Shown here piece after piece: positions 8,765 through 17,622 of a DNA stretch of 40,620 nucleotides. Origin of the DNA: Treponema sp. Its GTDB lineage: Bacteria > Spirochaetota > Spirochaetia > Treponematales > Breznakiellaceae. The DNA is taken from positions 1 to 40,620 of the forward strand of contig JAIROT010000173.1 of NCBI GenBank assembly GCA_031257385.1. The letters run 5' to 3'. The translations under genes were made by a program, and so were the position numbers. How positions within the stretch are numbered: the stretch's first letter is position 1; every line of letters starts with the position of its first letter. The notes beneath the pieces were generated by a model that worked only from the letters and a program-made list of their open reading frames with translations, made no database searches and was not told where the DNA came from.

Positions 8765-8833
8765 TGCGTTTTTAACAACTCTATCAAATACGAATATCCG
8801 GGGACGGAAGGAACACCGGAAAAGGAGCGTTGT

Positions 8834-9829
8834 ATGGATTTTGTAAGTGAAATGAAGGCCAAGGCCAAATCAATGCGGAAAAGACTCGTACTGCCCGAGG
8901 GCACGGAACCCCGAACCGTCAAAGCGGCGCAGATTCTAATAAAAGAACAGCTTGCCGTCAGCGTTACGCTTTTAGGAAAAGTGACGGATATTCAGAAGGT
9001 AGCGGAAAACGAGGGCGTGGACCTGAACAACATTAATATCGTTTCGCCTCACGCCGATGCCAATTTGAACAAATACGCCCATGAGTACTATGAGTTGCGC
9101 AAGCACAAGGGTATGACCGAGGAACAGGCGAAAATCGACATTACCGATCCCCTGCGCTGGGGGGCGATGATGGTACACCTGGACGCGGCCGACGCCATGG
9201 TTGCCGGTGCGGAAAACACCACCGGCGACGTGCTGAGGGCGGGGCTTGCCATTATCGGTACTGTGCCGGGACTTAAAACGGCGTCTTCCTGCTTTGTAAT
9301 GGCTAACCTGGATCCCCGCTGGGGGGCGGACGGGGCGCTCATCTTCTCGGACTGCGCGGTAATACCCGATCCAACGGCGGAACAGCTCGCCGATATAGCC
9401 GAGAGCGCGGCCCAGTCCTGCCGGGAATTCCTGGGAGCGGAGCCGGTAGTGGCGCTGATGTCCTTTTCCACCAAAGGTTCGGCCAAACACGATGATGTAA
9501 CCAAGGTGCAGACCGCGGTGGGACTTCTCAAAGGCAAGAATCCCGGCTTTGTGTTCGACGGCGAGCTGCAGGCCGATGCGGCCCTGGTACCCTCGGTAAC
9601 GGACAAAAAAGCGCCCGGCAGCCCGGTACGGGGCAAGGTGAACACCCTGATATTTCCGGACCTTGGATCGGGCAACATCGGCTACAAGCTGGTCCAGCGC
9701 CTGGGCAAGGCCGAAGCCTTCGGTCCCTTCCTGCAGGGCTTTGCCAAACCGATCAGCGACCTTTCCCGGGGGGCATCGGTGGACGACATTGTTACTACCG
9801 CCGCAGTTACCCTGTCGCGGGCGAAATGA
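8834..9829 (+). CDS. pta: Phosphate acetyltransferase (phosphotransacetylase)
   Basis: This 331-residue enzyme interconverts acetyl-CoA and acetyl phosphate. With acetate kinase (not in the window) it gives ATP during fermentation. I placed the start at the ATG at 8834 because AAAGGAG lies just upstream and the protein then begins like other short Pta proteins; the 62-residue extension in the ORF track has no family resemblance. Motifs include RLVLPEGTEPRTVKAA, DAMVAGAENTTGDVLRAGL, DCAVIPDPTAEQLADIA and FPDLGSGNIGYKL. It lacks the N-terminal DRTGG-type domain of long Pta forms. Confidence 0.96.
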   Translation: MDFVSEMKAKAKSMRKRLVLPEGTEPRTVKAAQILIKEQLAVSVTLLGKVTDIQKVAENEGVDLNNINIVSPHADANLNKYAHEYYELRKHKGMTEEQAKIDITDPLRWGAMMVHLDAADAMVAGAENTTGDVLRAGLAIIGTVPGLKTASSCFVMANLDPRWGADGALIFSDCAVIPDPTAEQLADIAESAAQSCREFLGAEPVVALMSFSTKGSAKHDDVTKVQTAVGLLKGKNPGFVFDGELQADAALVPSVTDKKAPGSPVRGKVNTLIFPDLGSGNIGYKLVQRLGKAEAFGPFLQGFAKPISDLSRGASVDDIVTTAAVTLSRAK

Positions 9830-9861
9830 GGAGAAATTAACCACGGGCCGCACCGTAATTA

Positions 9862-9899
9862 CCGGGCAGGTCCGTGCTTCCTCTTTCTTCCTGTCCCGG
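9862..9899 (+). terminator. Imperfect hairpin after pta
   Basis: CCGGGCAGG pairs with CCTGTCCCGG with one bulge, 32 bp after the pta stop codon. No U run follows, so this is at best a weak or Rho-assisted terminator. Confidence 0.3.
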
Positions 9900-9965
9900 G
9901 GAGCTCCGATGTAGTTAAGATGTAGTTAAATTGAAAAATTTCAGTTGCGAAATATTAAAAACCAG

Positions 9966-9995
9966 TTGCTAAGATTTTGAAAAAGTGGTTATAAT
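9966..9995 (+). promoter_or_regulatory. Predicted promoter of the histone H1-like gene
   Basis: TTGCTA, an 18-base spacer and a consensus TATAAT end 36 bp before the ATG. A GGGGG ribosome-binding site lies 6 bases before the ATG at 10032. Confidence 0.65.
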
Positions 9996-10031
9996 AGATT
10001 TAGATAACGAAAATTCCAAAGGGGGATATTA

Positions 10032-11138
10032 ATGGCGAATACAAGCAAACCCGCGAAATCGGCGGCAGCCAAAAAACCCGCCGCAAAACCGGCGGCTAAA
10101 AAAACTGCAGCAAAAGCTTCGGTAAAAAAACCGGCCGTAAAAACCACGGCGAGGAAGACGGCGGTAAAATCCGCAGCGAAGGCCACGGCGAAAAAACCGG
10201 CCGTAAAAACCACGACGAGGAAGACAACGGTAAAACCCGCCGCGAAAGCCACGGCGAAAAAACCCGCCGCAAAGGCCACGGCGAGGAAGACGGCGGCAAA
10301 ACCCGTAGCAAAGGCCACGACGAAAAAACCGGCCGTAAAAGCCACGGCGAGGAAGACAACGGTAAAACCCGCCGCAAAGGCCACGGCGAGGAAGACAGCG
10401 GCAAAACCAGCAGCGAAGGCTCCGGCAAGAAAGACCGCTGTAAAAGCCACGGCAAAAAAACCGGCCGTAAAAGCCACGACGAGGAAGACAACGGTAAAAC
10501 CCGCAGCAAAGACTCCGGTAAGAAAGACCGCCGCGAAAGCCACGGCGAGAAAAGTCCCCGTAGAGGAAGTTGCCGCGCCCAGCCTCAAGGTTATGGATCT
10601 TTTTGATGCCTATGCCCAGGACAAATTGCCCAGGGAACAGGGATACATCATTTCTTCGTTCTTCAGCGCAAACTCGGCGTATTCTATCTATGAGATAGTA
10701 TCCTATTCGGGGGTAAAGGAAATACTTCTCACCGAAACAGGGCTGGAATTCAGGACCGCCGGAAAGAAGCTGTCCATTCTGGTAGAACCCCCCAGTTATC
10801 CGGGCAAGTATGTGGAACCGACCAACAGAAAGGATGAGGAGCGCATTCCCAAACGTTTCAACGAGTTGGAAAAGATCACCGATAGAAAGCAAAATTCGAT
10901 CTACGTGGCCAAAGAACCGGTTGAAACCTATGGCTCGTTTACCGTTCTCAAGCCCACCGGCGACAACTTTGCCCGCGTGCTGTACAGTACGCCCGATGTC
11001 TACGAAACCCTCCAGGGGCTTTTTGAGAAATCCTTTAACCAGGAAGCAGGTATTCCCCAGGCGGATGCCAGAACTGCGGCAGACTTTGTCGCAAAAACAG
11101 TGGAAAAAACCATGTCTTTCAGGAGCGAGTACGCCTAA
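10032..11138 (+). CDS. Histone H1-like DNA-binding protein with unidentified C-terminal domain
   Basis: This is a 368-residue protein in two parts. Residues about 1-180 are a low-complexity Lys/Ala/Pro/Thr tail built from repeats of the type KKPAVKTTARKTAVK and KATAKKPA, like eukaryotic H1 tails and bacterial Hc1/AlgR3-type proteins; it should bind DNA nonspecifically. Residues about 185-368 form a compact acidic/neutral domain (VMDLFDAYAQDKLP..) that I do not recognise. The repeats also occur at the DNA level, so the length may vary between strains. It has its own promoter and a strong terminator, and so is monocistronic. It could compact the nucleoid; the C-terminal domain may add a partner or regulatory function. 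Confidence 0.85.
   Translation: MANTSKPAKSAAAKKPAAKPAAKKTAAKASVKKPAVKTTARKTAVKSAAKATAKKPAVKTTTRKTTVKPAAKATAKKPAAKATARKTAAKPVAKATTKKPAVKATARKTTVKPAAKATARKTAAKPAAKAPARKTAVKATAKKPAVKATTRKTTVKPAAKTPVRKTAAKATARKVPVEEVAAPSLKVMDLFDAYAQDKLPREQGYIISSFFSANSAYSIYEIVSYSGVKEILLTETGLEFRTAGKKLSILVEPPSYPGKYVEPTNRKDEERIPKRFNELEKITDRKQNSIYVAKEPVETYGSFTVLKPTGDNFARVLYSTPDVYETLQGLFEKSFNQEAGIPQADARTAADFVAKTVEKTMSFRSEYA
10090..10560 (+). repeat. Degenerate tandem repeats within the histone-like gene
   Basis: Units such as GCCACGGCGAGGAAGAC and AAAAAACCGGCCGTAAAA recur many times, encoding the Lys/Ala tail. The long ORFs listed on the opposite strand here are artefacts of this composition. Confidence 0.8.
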
Positions 11139-11141
11139 AAA

Positions 11142-11162
11142 GGTATTAAACCAGACTTTCGA
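11142..11162 (-). repeat. TTCGAAAGTCTGG module, copy 1
   Basis: The minus strand reads TCGAAAGTCTGGTTTAATACC. This is the conserved short module found six times in the window. It sits between the stop codon of the histone-like gene and its terminator. Confidence 0.7.
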
Positions 11163-11173
11163 GGCTAAAAAGC

Positions 11174-11206
11174 AAAGCCGTCCGGGTGAACCGGACGGCT
11201 TTTTTA
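11174..11206 (+). terminator. Intrinsic terminator of the histone-like gene
   Basis: The stem AAAGCCGTCCGG / CCGGACGGCTTT has a 5-base loop and is followed by a run of T residues. This is a textbook Rho-independent terminator 36 bp after the stop codon. Confidence 0.9.
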
Positions 11207-11225
11207 CACAGCTAAAAATTCGAAC

Positions 11226-11251
11226 AAAAACCCGGGAGCAAGCTCCTGGGT
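11226..11251 (-). terminator. Intrinsic terminator of the ppdK transcript
   Basis: On the minus strand, ACCCAGGAGC-TT-GCTCCCGGGT is followed by TTTTGTT, 43 bp beyond the ppdK stop. The stem is almost identical to the terminator at 331. Confidence 0.75.
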
Positions 11252-11293
11252 ATGAATAAACACCGTCCTTCCAATCGGCCCCTTTACCGGGCT

Positions 11294-13969
11294 TTAGTTC
11301 CCGTCCCTTTCAATCTCCGCCTGGGCAATGCCCAGCAGGGCGATGGGTACCGAGTAGGGAGAACATGACACATAATTGAGACCGGCATCCATGCAGAAGC
11401 GTATATTGGCCGGATTGGCCCCGTGCTCGCCGCAGAGACCGCAGACCAGGTCCGGCCGGGTAAGCCGTCCACGCTCGGTCGCTATGCCGATAAGCTCCTT
11501 GACCCTCGGATCCAGCGTACTGAAAGGATTACCCTGGATAAGGTCAAAAAGAGTATAGTCCGGCATGAAGGCGGTAAAATCATCACGGGAAATACCAAGA
11601 GTGGTCTGGGTCAGATCATTGGTACCGAAACTGAAGAAACGGCCGTACTTGGCGATTTCCCCCGCGCCCAGGGCTGCGGCGGGCAGTTCTATCATCGTAC
11701 CGATCTGATACTCCAGCTCTTTGGCCTTTTTCTCTTTTCGCAGATTCTCTTCAATATCCACAATGCCGATGTAATTTGAACCCTCGATCTTTTTGCCGTA
11801 GGCAATAAGTTTGAGTTCCGAGGCGTTCATCACAATGGGAACCATGATTTCAGGCCGGGCGTCGATTTTTTCGGCGTTGAGCTTGTACGCGGCCTCAAAA
11901 ATGGCCTTGATCTGCATGGCGTATATCTCCGGGTAGGATACGGCGATACGGCAGCCACGGTGTCCCAGCATGGGGTTAAACTCGTGAAGCGCCTCGATCC
12001 GGGCAAGAATTGCGGCCCTGGAGGGCTTGGTACTTTTTCCCTTGGCGACATGGGCGATATAGCCGGCCATTTCTTCATCGTTATGGGGCATAAACTCATG
12101 CAGCGGGGAATCCAGCAGGCGGATGGTCACTCCTTTGCCCGCCATCACTTTCATAATACTGTAGAAATCGTCCCGCTGCATAACCTGGAGTTTGTCGAGG
12201 GCTTTCTTCCGTTCCCCGGGATCGTCGGAGAGCAGCATTTCCCGGAATACGTTGATCCGCTCCGCCTTAAAGAACATGTGCTCGGTACGGCAAAGGCCCA
12301 CCCCGTCCGCGCCGAAACTCAGCGCCAGAGCGGCGTCCCGCGGAGTGTCGGCGTTGCAGCGCACATGGAACTTTTTAAGGAAAGTCTTGGTCAGGGTGAT
12401 AAAGTCCATCAGCCCCGATTCTTTGGGATCAGGCTCAATAAGTTCGGCGCATCCCTCGTATACCGTGGATTCCCCGTAAAAGGGAACATTGATGGTGATG
12501 TAATCGCCTTCAGAAAAACTGAAATCGCCCAGGGAGGCCTTGCTGCCCTTGATCTTCAGATCAGGCGCAACCAGGGAGACTTTTCCGTATTGGCGGGCTA
12601 CAACCGAGGCATGAGCCGAATAGCCGCCTTCAGCGGTGAGAACGCCGGTACTTACCTCGATTGCCTTAACATCCCCGGCAAAGGAGGAGATCAGCACCAG
12701 GATAAAACGGTCGTCCTCGCCTTTCTGATGGGCGCGTTTCTCCGCATCAAGCAGCGCGCTGGTACTAAAGTACACCCTGCCGATGGCCGCTCCCGGCGCT
12801 CCGGCGATGCCGCCTTTCCAGGATTTCAGGGCCTTCGCGCTGGGCGGGTTGATCACCGGATGCAGCATTTCATTCAGTCTGAGGGGATCGATGGCTTTTA
12901 TCACATCGGCGTTGCCGATGATTTTCCGTTTTGCCAGGTCAAGGAGGAGCTTGATGTCGGCCTGGGTTGATTTCTGATCCACCGGACGCTGCTCAATGAG
13001 CCAGAGCTTGCCGTTCTCAACGGTAAAACGGATATAGCGAATTTCCTTGAATTTGTCCTCAAGGGTCCACGCGATTTTTTCAAGCTCTTTAAGGTGAGCA
13101 GCATCGATCTTGCCGATGTCCTGCCCCGACGCGCCAAGCTGGTTGAACTTGCCCCGGAAGAAAGCTCCCTGGAGTTTCTTCTCGCCGGTGATAACATTGC
13201 GGCTGAAATAATCGCCTGAACAGGAGTCTTTGCCGTAATTGCCGTACACCATGGGCTGGATAAGGAGCGCCGTATCACGGTCGTTCTGATCGTCCATCTG
13301 GAGCATTTTGGATATTTCGCTCAAAGTGATAAGAATCTGGCTTTCGGCATCATCAAAAAAGCCCTCGGGGAAATATTTAGCGTATTCGTCCATGTATCCT
13401 GCGGCGCTTTTATCAATCGGAACAGGCTCCTGTTTCTCGTGCAGTTCGTTGGAAGGTCCGCTGATTCCCAGCATCAGGTCCAGGCGCTTCAACTCGGAAG
13501 CGATTTTTTCCTGCTCTTTGGGTTTGGCTTCAAGCTCCCTGATCCGCTCTTCAATTTTGAGCATACCCCGGACAAGAAAAAGCACTTCGTGAGTGGCGAA
13601 GTCTTCACCCACCCATTTGGCAAAGCCCTCGATGGCGGGCTTTACAAGACCGAAGTTGTGCAGAGTCGGGTATGTGGTAATGGCCAGGTTCGAGGATATG
13701 ACCACCTTGAGGAGCATAGGATTCTTCGTGTCCCCGTAAATTTTGCCAATTATGCTGCCGCATTTCTCCAAAAGGGTGTTAATGTCCTTTTTTATGGCTT
13801 TTGTGTCTATCTCTGAGGCGATATATGTGTCCAGAATAAATCCGGGAAGAATAGGAAACCCAAGCCCGGCGAATTCATTGGCCAACCGTCCCCGGATACC
13901 CAAGCGCTCGGGCGCGACTTTTTGGGGAATGACGTCTTTCTTGCTAAAAAAATATATTCTGTTGTCCAT
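11294..13969 (-). CDS. ppdK: Pyruvate,phosphate dikinase-like protein with degenerate ATP-grasp domain
   Basis: At 891 residues this is the normal PPDK length. The family interconverts ATP + Pi + pyruvate with AMP + PPi + PEP. The central phosphohistidine domain is intact (EGGYSAHASVVARQYGK). The C-terminal PEP/pyruvate barrel is well conserved: GADGVGLCRTEHMFF, DSPLHEFMPH, GHRGCRIAVSYPEI, FGTNDLTQTTLG and catalytic Cys in CGLCGEHGANP. The N-terminal nucleotide domain aligns but has lost residues I recall as essential. The GGKG loop reads GIRG, the VRSGAR..MPGMMDT segment reads VVISSNLAITTYPTL, and the DxEFT acids read YIRFT. It may use another phosphoryl donor or route. AAGGA precedes the ATG. 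The gene follows the hypothetical gene by 16 bp and lies downstream of cfpA. Confidence 0.85.
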   Translation of the reverse strand: MDNRIYFFSKKDVIPQKVAPERLGIRGRLANEFAGLGFPILPGFILDTYIASEIDTKAIKKDINTLLEKCGSIIGKIYGDTKNPMLLKVVISSNLAITTYPTLHNFGLVKPAIEGFAKWVGEDFATHEVLFLVRGMLKIEERIRELEAKPKEQEKIASELKRLDLMLGISGPSNELHEKQEPVPIDKSAAGYMDEYAKYFPEGFFDDAESQILITLSEISKMLQMDDQNDRDTALLIQPMVYGNYGKDSCSGDYFSRNVITGEKKLQGAFFRGKFNQLGASGQDIGKIDAAHLKELEKIAWTLEDKFKEIRYIRFTVENGKLWLIEQRPVDQKSTQADIKLLLDLAKRKIIGNADVIKAIDPLRLNEMLHPVINPPSAKALKSWKGGIAGAPGAAIGRVYFSTSALLDAEKRAHQKGEDDRFILVLISSFAGDVKAIEVSTGVLTAEGGYSAHASVVARQYGKVSLVAPDLKIKGSKASLGDFSFSEGDYITINVPFYGESTVYEGCAELIEPDPKESGLMDFITLTKTFLKKFHVRCNADTPRDAALALSFGADGVGLCRTEHMFFKAERINVFREMLLSDDPGERKKALDKLQVMQRDDFYSIMKVMAGKGVTIRLLDSPLHEFMPHNDEEMAGYIAHVAKGKSTKPSRAAILARIEALHEFNPMLGHRGCRIAVSYPEIYAMQIKAIFEAAYKLNAEKIDARPEIMVPIVMNASELKLIAYGKKIEGSNYIGIVDIEENLRKEKKAKELEYQIGTMIELPAAALGAGEIAKYGRFFSFGTNDLTQTTLGISRDDFTAFMPDYTLFDLIQGNPFSTLDPRVKELIGIATERGRLTRPDLVCGLCGEHGANPANIRFCMDAGLNYVSCSPYSVPIALLGIAQAEIERDGN

Positions 13970-13985
13970 GTTTTCCTTCTTAAAT

Positions 13986-15017
13986 TTAGAAGAGCCTCAA
14001 CACGTTGTTTACCGGTCCGTGAAGGAAGGCTTCAAACTGGCTGCTGGCCCCCTGGGACAGATAGCGCTGCAATTTTGCCACATCCTGGATATTGTCGCCC
14101 GCCACGGCAAACTCAATGGCGCTGCCGTGCTTGACTTTCCCCCATTTGAAAAGAGAATTGATATCGAGGATCCGCTCACCTTCATAGTAGATGTACACTT
14201 CCAGCGTGGAGTGCTTGGCCTTGTAACTGGCTACAATCCGCTTCCACGCTTCCACGTTTCCGTTGTGGAAAAGTTCGTTCTGTACCACCACCGCATAACG
14301 GGGGGTCATCTTTGCCGACACAGACGAAGAGGTTGCGGTTATTACCGGCGCGGCGACGCGCTGCACCTGGGGCGCTGAAGGGGCATTTTTTGCCTTGGGG
14401 GCGGTTTTGGCCGCCGCCTTTTTCCCGGGCGTCTTCGCGGAAACGGCTGTTTTTCCGTCATTCCCGCCGGGCGCCGAAACCTTGCGTACACTGAAACTCC
14501 CCTTCAGCAGGGCCGGCGGGGTTTTTACCCTGGCTCCGGCGAAAAGATCCAGGGCCAGTTCCGCCGCGCTTCGGCAGGTTTCATCGGCGGGCTTACCCTG
14601 TTTTCCGGCGTACACTACCAAAAGTTCCCGTTTGCGCAGTCCTCCGAAACCGGACAACTCTCCGGCCACTTTGGGATTCGCAATCAAAAGCCCAAGTTCG
14701 GGATGGTGATAGGCGGCGATAAGATCGACGGCTTTCCATTTGGCGAATTCCGCCGCCAGTTTTGCCGGATCATCAACCACCGTGGCAAGATTGGAAGAAG
14801 CCGCCTCATATCCCAGCTTGTCAATCAGAATCATCCGCAACAGCAGCCCTATCCGCTCACCGGAAAGTTCATTGTCTCCCAGTTCATACAAAATATCCGC
14901 CAGATTATCCGACCCCGCATCTCCGGAAATGCTGATGGTTTTCTGTATCTGCCGCACCACGGCGTTAAAGCCCGCCCGTGTAGAAAGCACTTCCAGATTG
15001 ATCAAATTTTTACCCAT
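13986..15017 (-). CDS. Conserved treponemal hypothetical protein between cfpA and ppdK
   Basis: I do not recognise a family. I chose the ATG at 15015-15017 (343 residues) because AAGGGG lies upstream, whereas the longer ORF start would fall inside the upstream hairpin. An N-terminal helical domain (about 1-165) is joined by a basic Ala/Lys/Pro linker (about 190-235, e.g. KTPGKKAAAKTAPK) to a C-terminal domain (about 240-343). No signal peptide or membrane segment is visible, so it is probably cytoplasmic. The linker resembles the tail of the histone-like protein at 10032. Its position between cfpA and ppdK matches what I recall of T. pallidum (TP0746-TP0748), suggesting a conserved functional link. 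Confidence 0.75.
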   Translation of the reverse strand: MGKNLINLEVLSTRAGFNAVVRQIQKTISISGDAGSDNLADILYELGDNELSGERIGLLLRMILIDKLGYEAASSNLATVVDDPAKLAAEFAKWKAVDLIAAYHHPELGLLIANPKVAGELSGFGGLRKRELLVVYAGKQGKPADETCRSAAELALDLFAGARVKTPPALLKGSFSVRKVSAPGGNDGKTAVSAKTPGKKAAAKTAPKAKNAPSAPQVQRVAAPVITATSSSVSAKMTPRYAVVVQNELFHNGNVEAWKRIVASYKAKHSTLEVYIYYEGERILDINSLFKWGKVKHGSAIEFAVAGDNIQDVAKLQRYLSQGASSQFEAFLHGPVNNVLRLF

Positions 15018-15040
15018 AAAAATATTACCCCTTTTTAAGT

Positions 15041-15106
15041 AAAAAGCCCCCAACATCCCAGAGCGGTTGGCATAAAAACCGCGCTCTCGTATCAGGGGCC
15101 TTTTAA
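15041..15106 (-). terminator. Two-part hairpin between cfpA and the hypothetical gene
   Basis: The outer stem is AAAAGGCCCC / GGGGGCTTTT and the inner stem is AGAGCG(c)GGTT / AACCGCTCT. A U tract follows on the minus strand, so it can terminate the cfpA transcript or act as an attenuator for the hypothetical-ppdK pair. Confidence 0.7.
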
Positions 15107-15152
15107 TTAACGGTATCCCGCCTCGGCGCAGGGCCGGACGGAATATTTTACA

Positions 15153-17153
15153 TTAAAGTTCAGTTAAGCCCTCTTCCCTGTTCGATCTCCGTCTCCGTTT
15201 GGGCTTGGCGTCCACTACGCCGGCGGTCCTTCGTCCCCTTTTAGGAGCGGCGATTGCCTTGGGCGCGTCGGCCACGACCGTGGGAGGGGCGTCCAGACCG
15301 GAAACGGAAGGACGGGTATCCTCGACGCTGCCGAAAGACTGGGTGATGTCTTCCCGAACAGTGGAGCGGCGGCGGCTGAACGAGGCAAATGCCGCGTCCT
15401 GGAAGCCCTTGGACACGCCGTGGAGGAATTCGTTGAGCACGTTGGCCATGGAATCCAGCGTTACTTTTTTCCGTTTGATCGAAGTAATATCTACATCCAG
15501 CAGGAGACCGGGCTGCAGGTGGTAGGGGTTGATCATGTAGTCAAACCGGAAGTATTCCGTTTCCAGCCCGGACAGGCGGCTTTCCATAACGCGCCGCTCA
15601 ATGGGATACAGATAATCGTACATCTGTTTCATCCGCTCCCTCATGAGGATGATTCTGGTGCGGATTCGGTCTTTTTCGTAGTAGTAGGTCCGGTTGGCCT
15701 TTTCCACCTCGGTCTCGGCGGAGGGAACAAAGGAAATCTCGTCCCATACCTTGGCGATATCTTCGTAGAGGGGATCGCCGGTCTTGTCTTTGATGAGCTT
15801 TTTGATCCGGTTCTTGTTCTTCTTGGCGAGGTCGTCAAAATCGCTGATTTTGAACGACGATTTGGAATCCTGGTATATCACTTCCAGGAGGTCCCAAAGA
15901 TGCTGAATCTCGGTCTCAAAGCTCTTGATCTGCACATCGTAGGCCTTGCGGTCTTCAATAAGCTGGGCGTTGTCGAAGTAGCGCAGCTTGATCTGATAGC
16001 GCTCGTCCGGCAGGTTGGCCACATCGGTGTCCTCATACTCGCGGATGATAACTTCGCGGCAGTTTTTGAGGTTTTCGATGAACTGGTAGCCCATCTTGGA
16101 GGTGTCGAGGATAGAGGTGATCGAGTTGATGGCGGTGTTGAAGCCGCGGTTACGGATGTTCTCGATATCGACGATCTTCTTGATATTCTCGCGGACATTG
16201 AGGGCGTCAAAAGCCTCAGGATCAATTTCCGCACGGAGATCGGCAATCCGCTCCATAAGGGCCTTGGCGATATAGCTGTAGCGCTTGGATTTGGCTTCCT
16301 CGGCGTTGTCGTCGGTGTAGTTCTCTACCCGGTTGATCTTGCTGAAGATAACCTCGCTGTCGCTGAATTCCTCAAGACCCTGATCGATCCGCTGATCCTT
16401 GATCCGCTCAATTTCCTTGTCGATACTGTCAATGATGTGTTTGGAAACGAGGTCTTTGATCAGGTATTCCACCGTAACCTGATAGTGGAAAATCGGGCTG
16501 ATAAGCTCGGAATCCAGAATATTGACTGAAAGTTTTACATCGCTGACGGTCTTGGGCTTTATCAGGTTGTCCTTGAAGGCGCATTTGACGATGGAATAGG
16601 CGTTCTCGCCACGGACGAAGGCGCCGGTGTCGGTCTTCTGCCGCAGAATGCTGTTGGTGTGGGTTTCCAGCTCGTTGACACCGCGCTGGATATGGCCCTG
16701 CAAGTGGCCATACATGTTGACCATGGACTTTTCAATTTCACCGGTATTGAACTTGTCGGCGCCGCCTACCGCGTCAAGGAGATCCGCTATCTCTTTGGGG
16801 GTGTAGCGGGCAAGGACCTTGGTCTCTTCCTTGTCAATATAGTTCCTGACCTTCTTCACCATTTCATCTTCAGTCGTCACCATGTAGCGGTTGAACATAT
16901 TCTGATAGTTTTGGTTGAAGTAGTTGTACAGCTTTTCTTTCAAACCGCCCATTACATCAAGGCGTTCAAGCACGTCTTTGGGCAGTTTCGCGGTTAGGTG
17001 GTGGATAACCTTGTTGGTTTCCTCTTCCAGCAGTTGGTTAACCTCAATCTGCTGATCGCGGTATTCCTGGGCTAACGAATTCCGGGAGCCTACGGCGCTC
17101 GGTTTCTCCGGATGGAATACATTAGGGCTTTTAGGCAAATCTACTGATCCCAT
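15153..17153 (-). CDS. cfpA: Cytoplasmic filament protein A
   Basis: This 666-residue protein corresponds to treponemal CfpA (about 678 residues in T. pallidum). CfpA polymerises into the ribbon of cytoplasmic filaments that runs beneath the inner membrane and is needed for normal cell division. The N-terminal third is very recognisable ([38 protein letters not shown]). The body is charged and helix-rich, consistent with coiled coils. The last 70 residues are a basic, Pro/Ala-rich tail (PKRGRRTAG.., PKRRRRSN). There are no signal or membrane segments. A good promoter and an AAGGAG site precede it, and a strong hairpin follows. Confidence 0.93.
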   Translation of the reverse strand: MGSVDLPKSPNVFHPEKPSAVGSRNSLAQEYRDQQIEVNQLLEEETNKVIHHLTAKLPKDVLERLDVMGGLKEKLYNYFNQNYQNMFNRYMVTTEDEMVKKVRNYIDKEETKVLARYTPKEIADLLDAVGGADKFNTGEIEKSMVNMYGHLQGHIQRGVNELETHTNSILRQKTDTGAFVRGENAYSIVKCAFKDNLIKPKTVSDVKLSVNILDSELISPIFHYQVTVEYLIKDLVSKHIIDSIDKEIERIKDQRIDQGLEEFSDSEVIFSKINRVENYTDDNAEEAKSKRYSYIAKALMERIADLRAEIDPEAFDALNVRENIKKIVDIENIRNRGFNTAINSITSILDTSKMGYQFIENLKNCREVIIREYEDTDVANLPDERYQIKLRYFDNAQLIEDRKAYDVQIKSFETEIQHLWDLLEVIYQDSKSSFKISDFDDLAKKNKNRIKKLIKDKTGDPLYEDIAKVWDEISFVPSAETEVEKANRTYYYEKDRIRTRIILMRERMKQMYDYLYPIERRVMESRLSGLETEYFRFDYMINPYHLQPGLLLDVDITSIKRKKVTLDSMANVLNEFLHGVSKGFQDAAFASFSRRRSTVREDITQSFGSVEDTRPSVSGLDAPPTVVADAPKAIAAPKRGRRTAGVVDAKPKRRRRSNREEGLTEL

Positions 17154-17196
17154 GATTCACTCCTTAATAATAAATTCGAACAAGACACTTCATACC

Positions 17197-17226
17197 ATTA
17201 TATCCACATTCTTACGAAAATGTAAA
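17197..17226 (-). promoter_or_regulatory. Predicted cfpA promoter
   Basis: On the minus strand, TTTACA, an 18-base spacer and TATAAT lie about 44 bp before the start codon, with an A/T-rich leader and an AAGGAG site. Confidence 0.65.
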
Positions 17227-17622
17227 GCCCTGGATTGCATTTTGTCAAAGAAAAGGGATTTTCAGCCGGATAAAGCCGGGCGTTTTCCCGTCCGGGCCCT
17301 CCACAGACCCGAAAACGCCCAATTTTTGAAGCAAAAATCCCCGGCAGCCGGTTCTCCGGGAAGAAGCTTCGTTTTAGCCGTAAGGGCGGACTACCCCCCC
17401 GGCGGACAGCGGGTAACAGGTAGGCCCCATACCGGTCCCCGCCTCCGGCGTATCCGGCCAGATCCCCGCTTGGACCATTTGAGCCATATCCGCCGTATTG
17501 CATGGAAGAACGGGCGATACTTCTGAAGTCAGGCCGGATACCGCAGTCCCATAGCGTCCCCTATTTGAGTTATACGAGCCGCAGCAGGACTGCGGGGTAT
17601 TAAACCAGACTTTCGAATCATG
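17227..17622. other. Intergenic region between DUF3343 and cfpA
   Basis: I see no convincing gene. The 124- and 101-residue ORFs here are not protein-like and are in conflicting frames. The right part carries short GC-rich inverted repeats, and the left end carries a copy of the interspersed module. Confidence 0.5.
17541..17617 (-). repeat. TTCGAAAGTCTGG module, copy 2, with flanking inverted repeat
   Basis: The minus strand reads TTCGAAAGTCTGGTTTAATACC (17596-17617). It is followed by the inverted repeat CCGCAGTCC (17541) / GGACTGCGG (17587). The module ends 5 bp before the DUF3343 stop codon. Confidence 0.65.

Noticed and set aside
8648-8833. N-terminal extension of pta in the ORF track
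   Set aside because: It has no family similarity, while AAAGGAG and an ATG at 8834 give the expected N-terminus.
9989-10892. Long antisense ORFs (199, 287 and 137 residues) over the histone-like gene
   Set aside because: They mirror the Lys/Ala repeats and have cysteine/arginine- or phenylalanine/valine-rich low-complexity sequence; the plus-strand gene has a promoter, ribosome-binding site and terminator.
15420-16529. 369-residue plus-strand ORF opposite cfpA
   Set aside because: It is complementary to a clear CfpA coding region and has no recognisable domain.
17152-17526. 124-residue plus-strand ORF upstream of cfpA
   Set aside because: It overlaps the cfpA promoter and start and shows no family motif.
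17154-17622. Possible tRNA or structured RNA near TTTCGAATCATG
   Set aside because: There is no cloverleaf; the TTCGAA belongs to the interspersed module.
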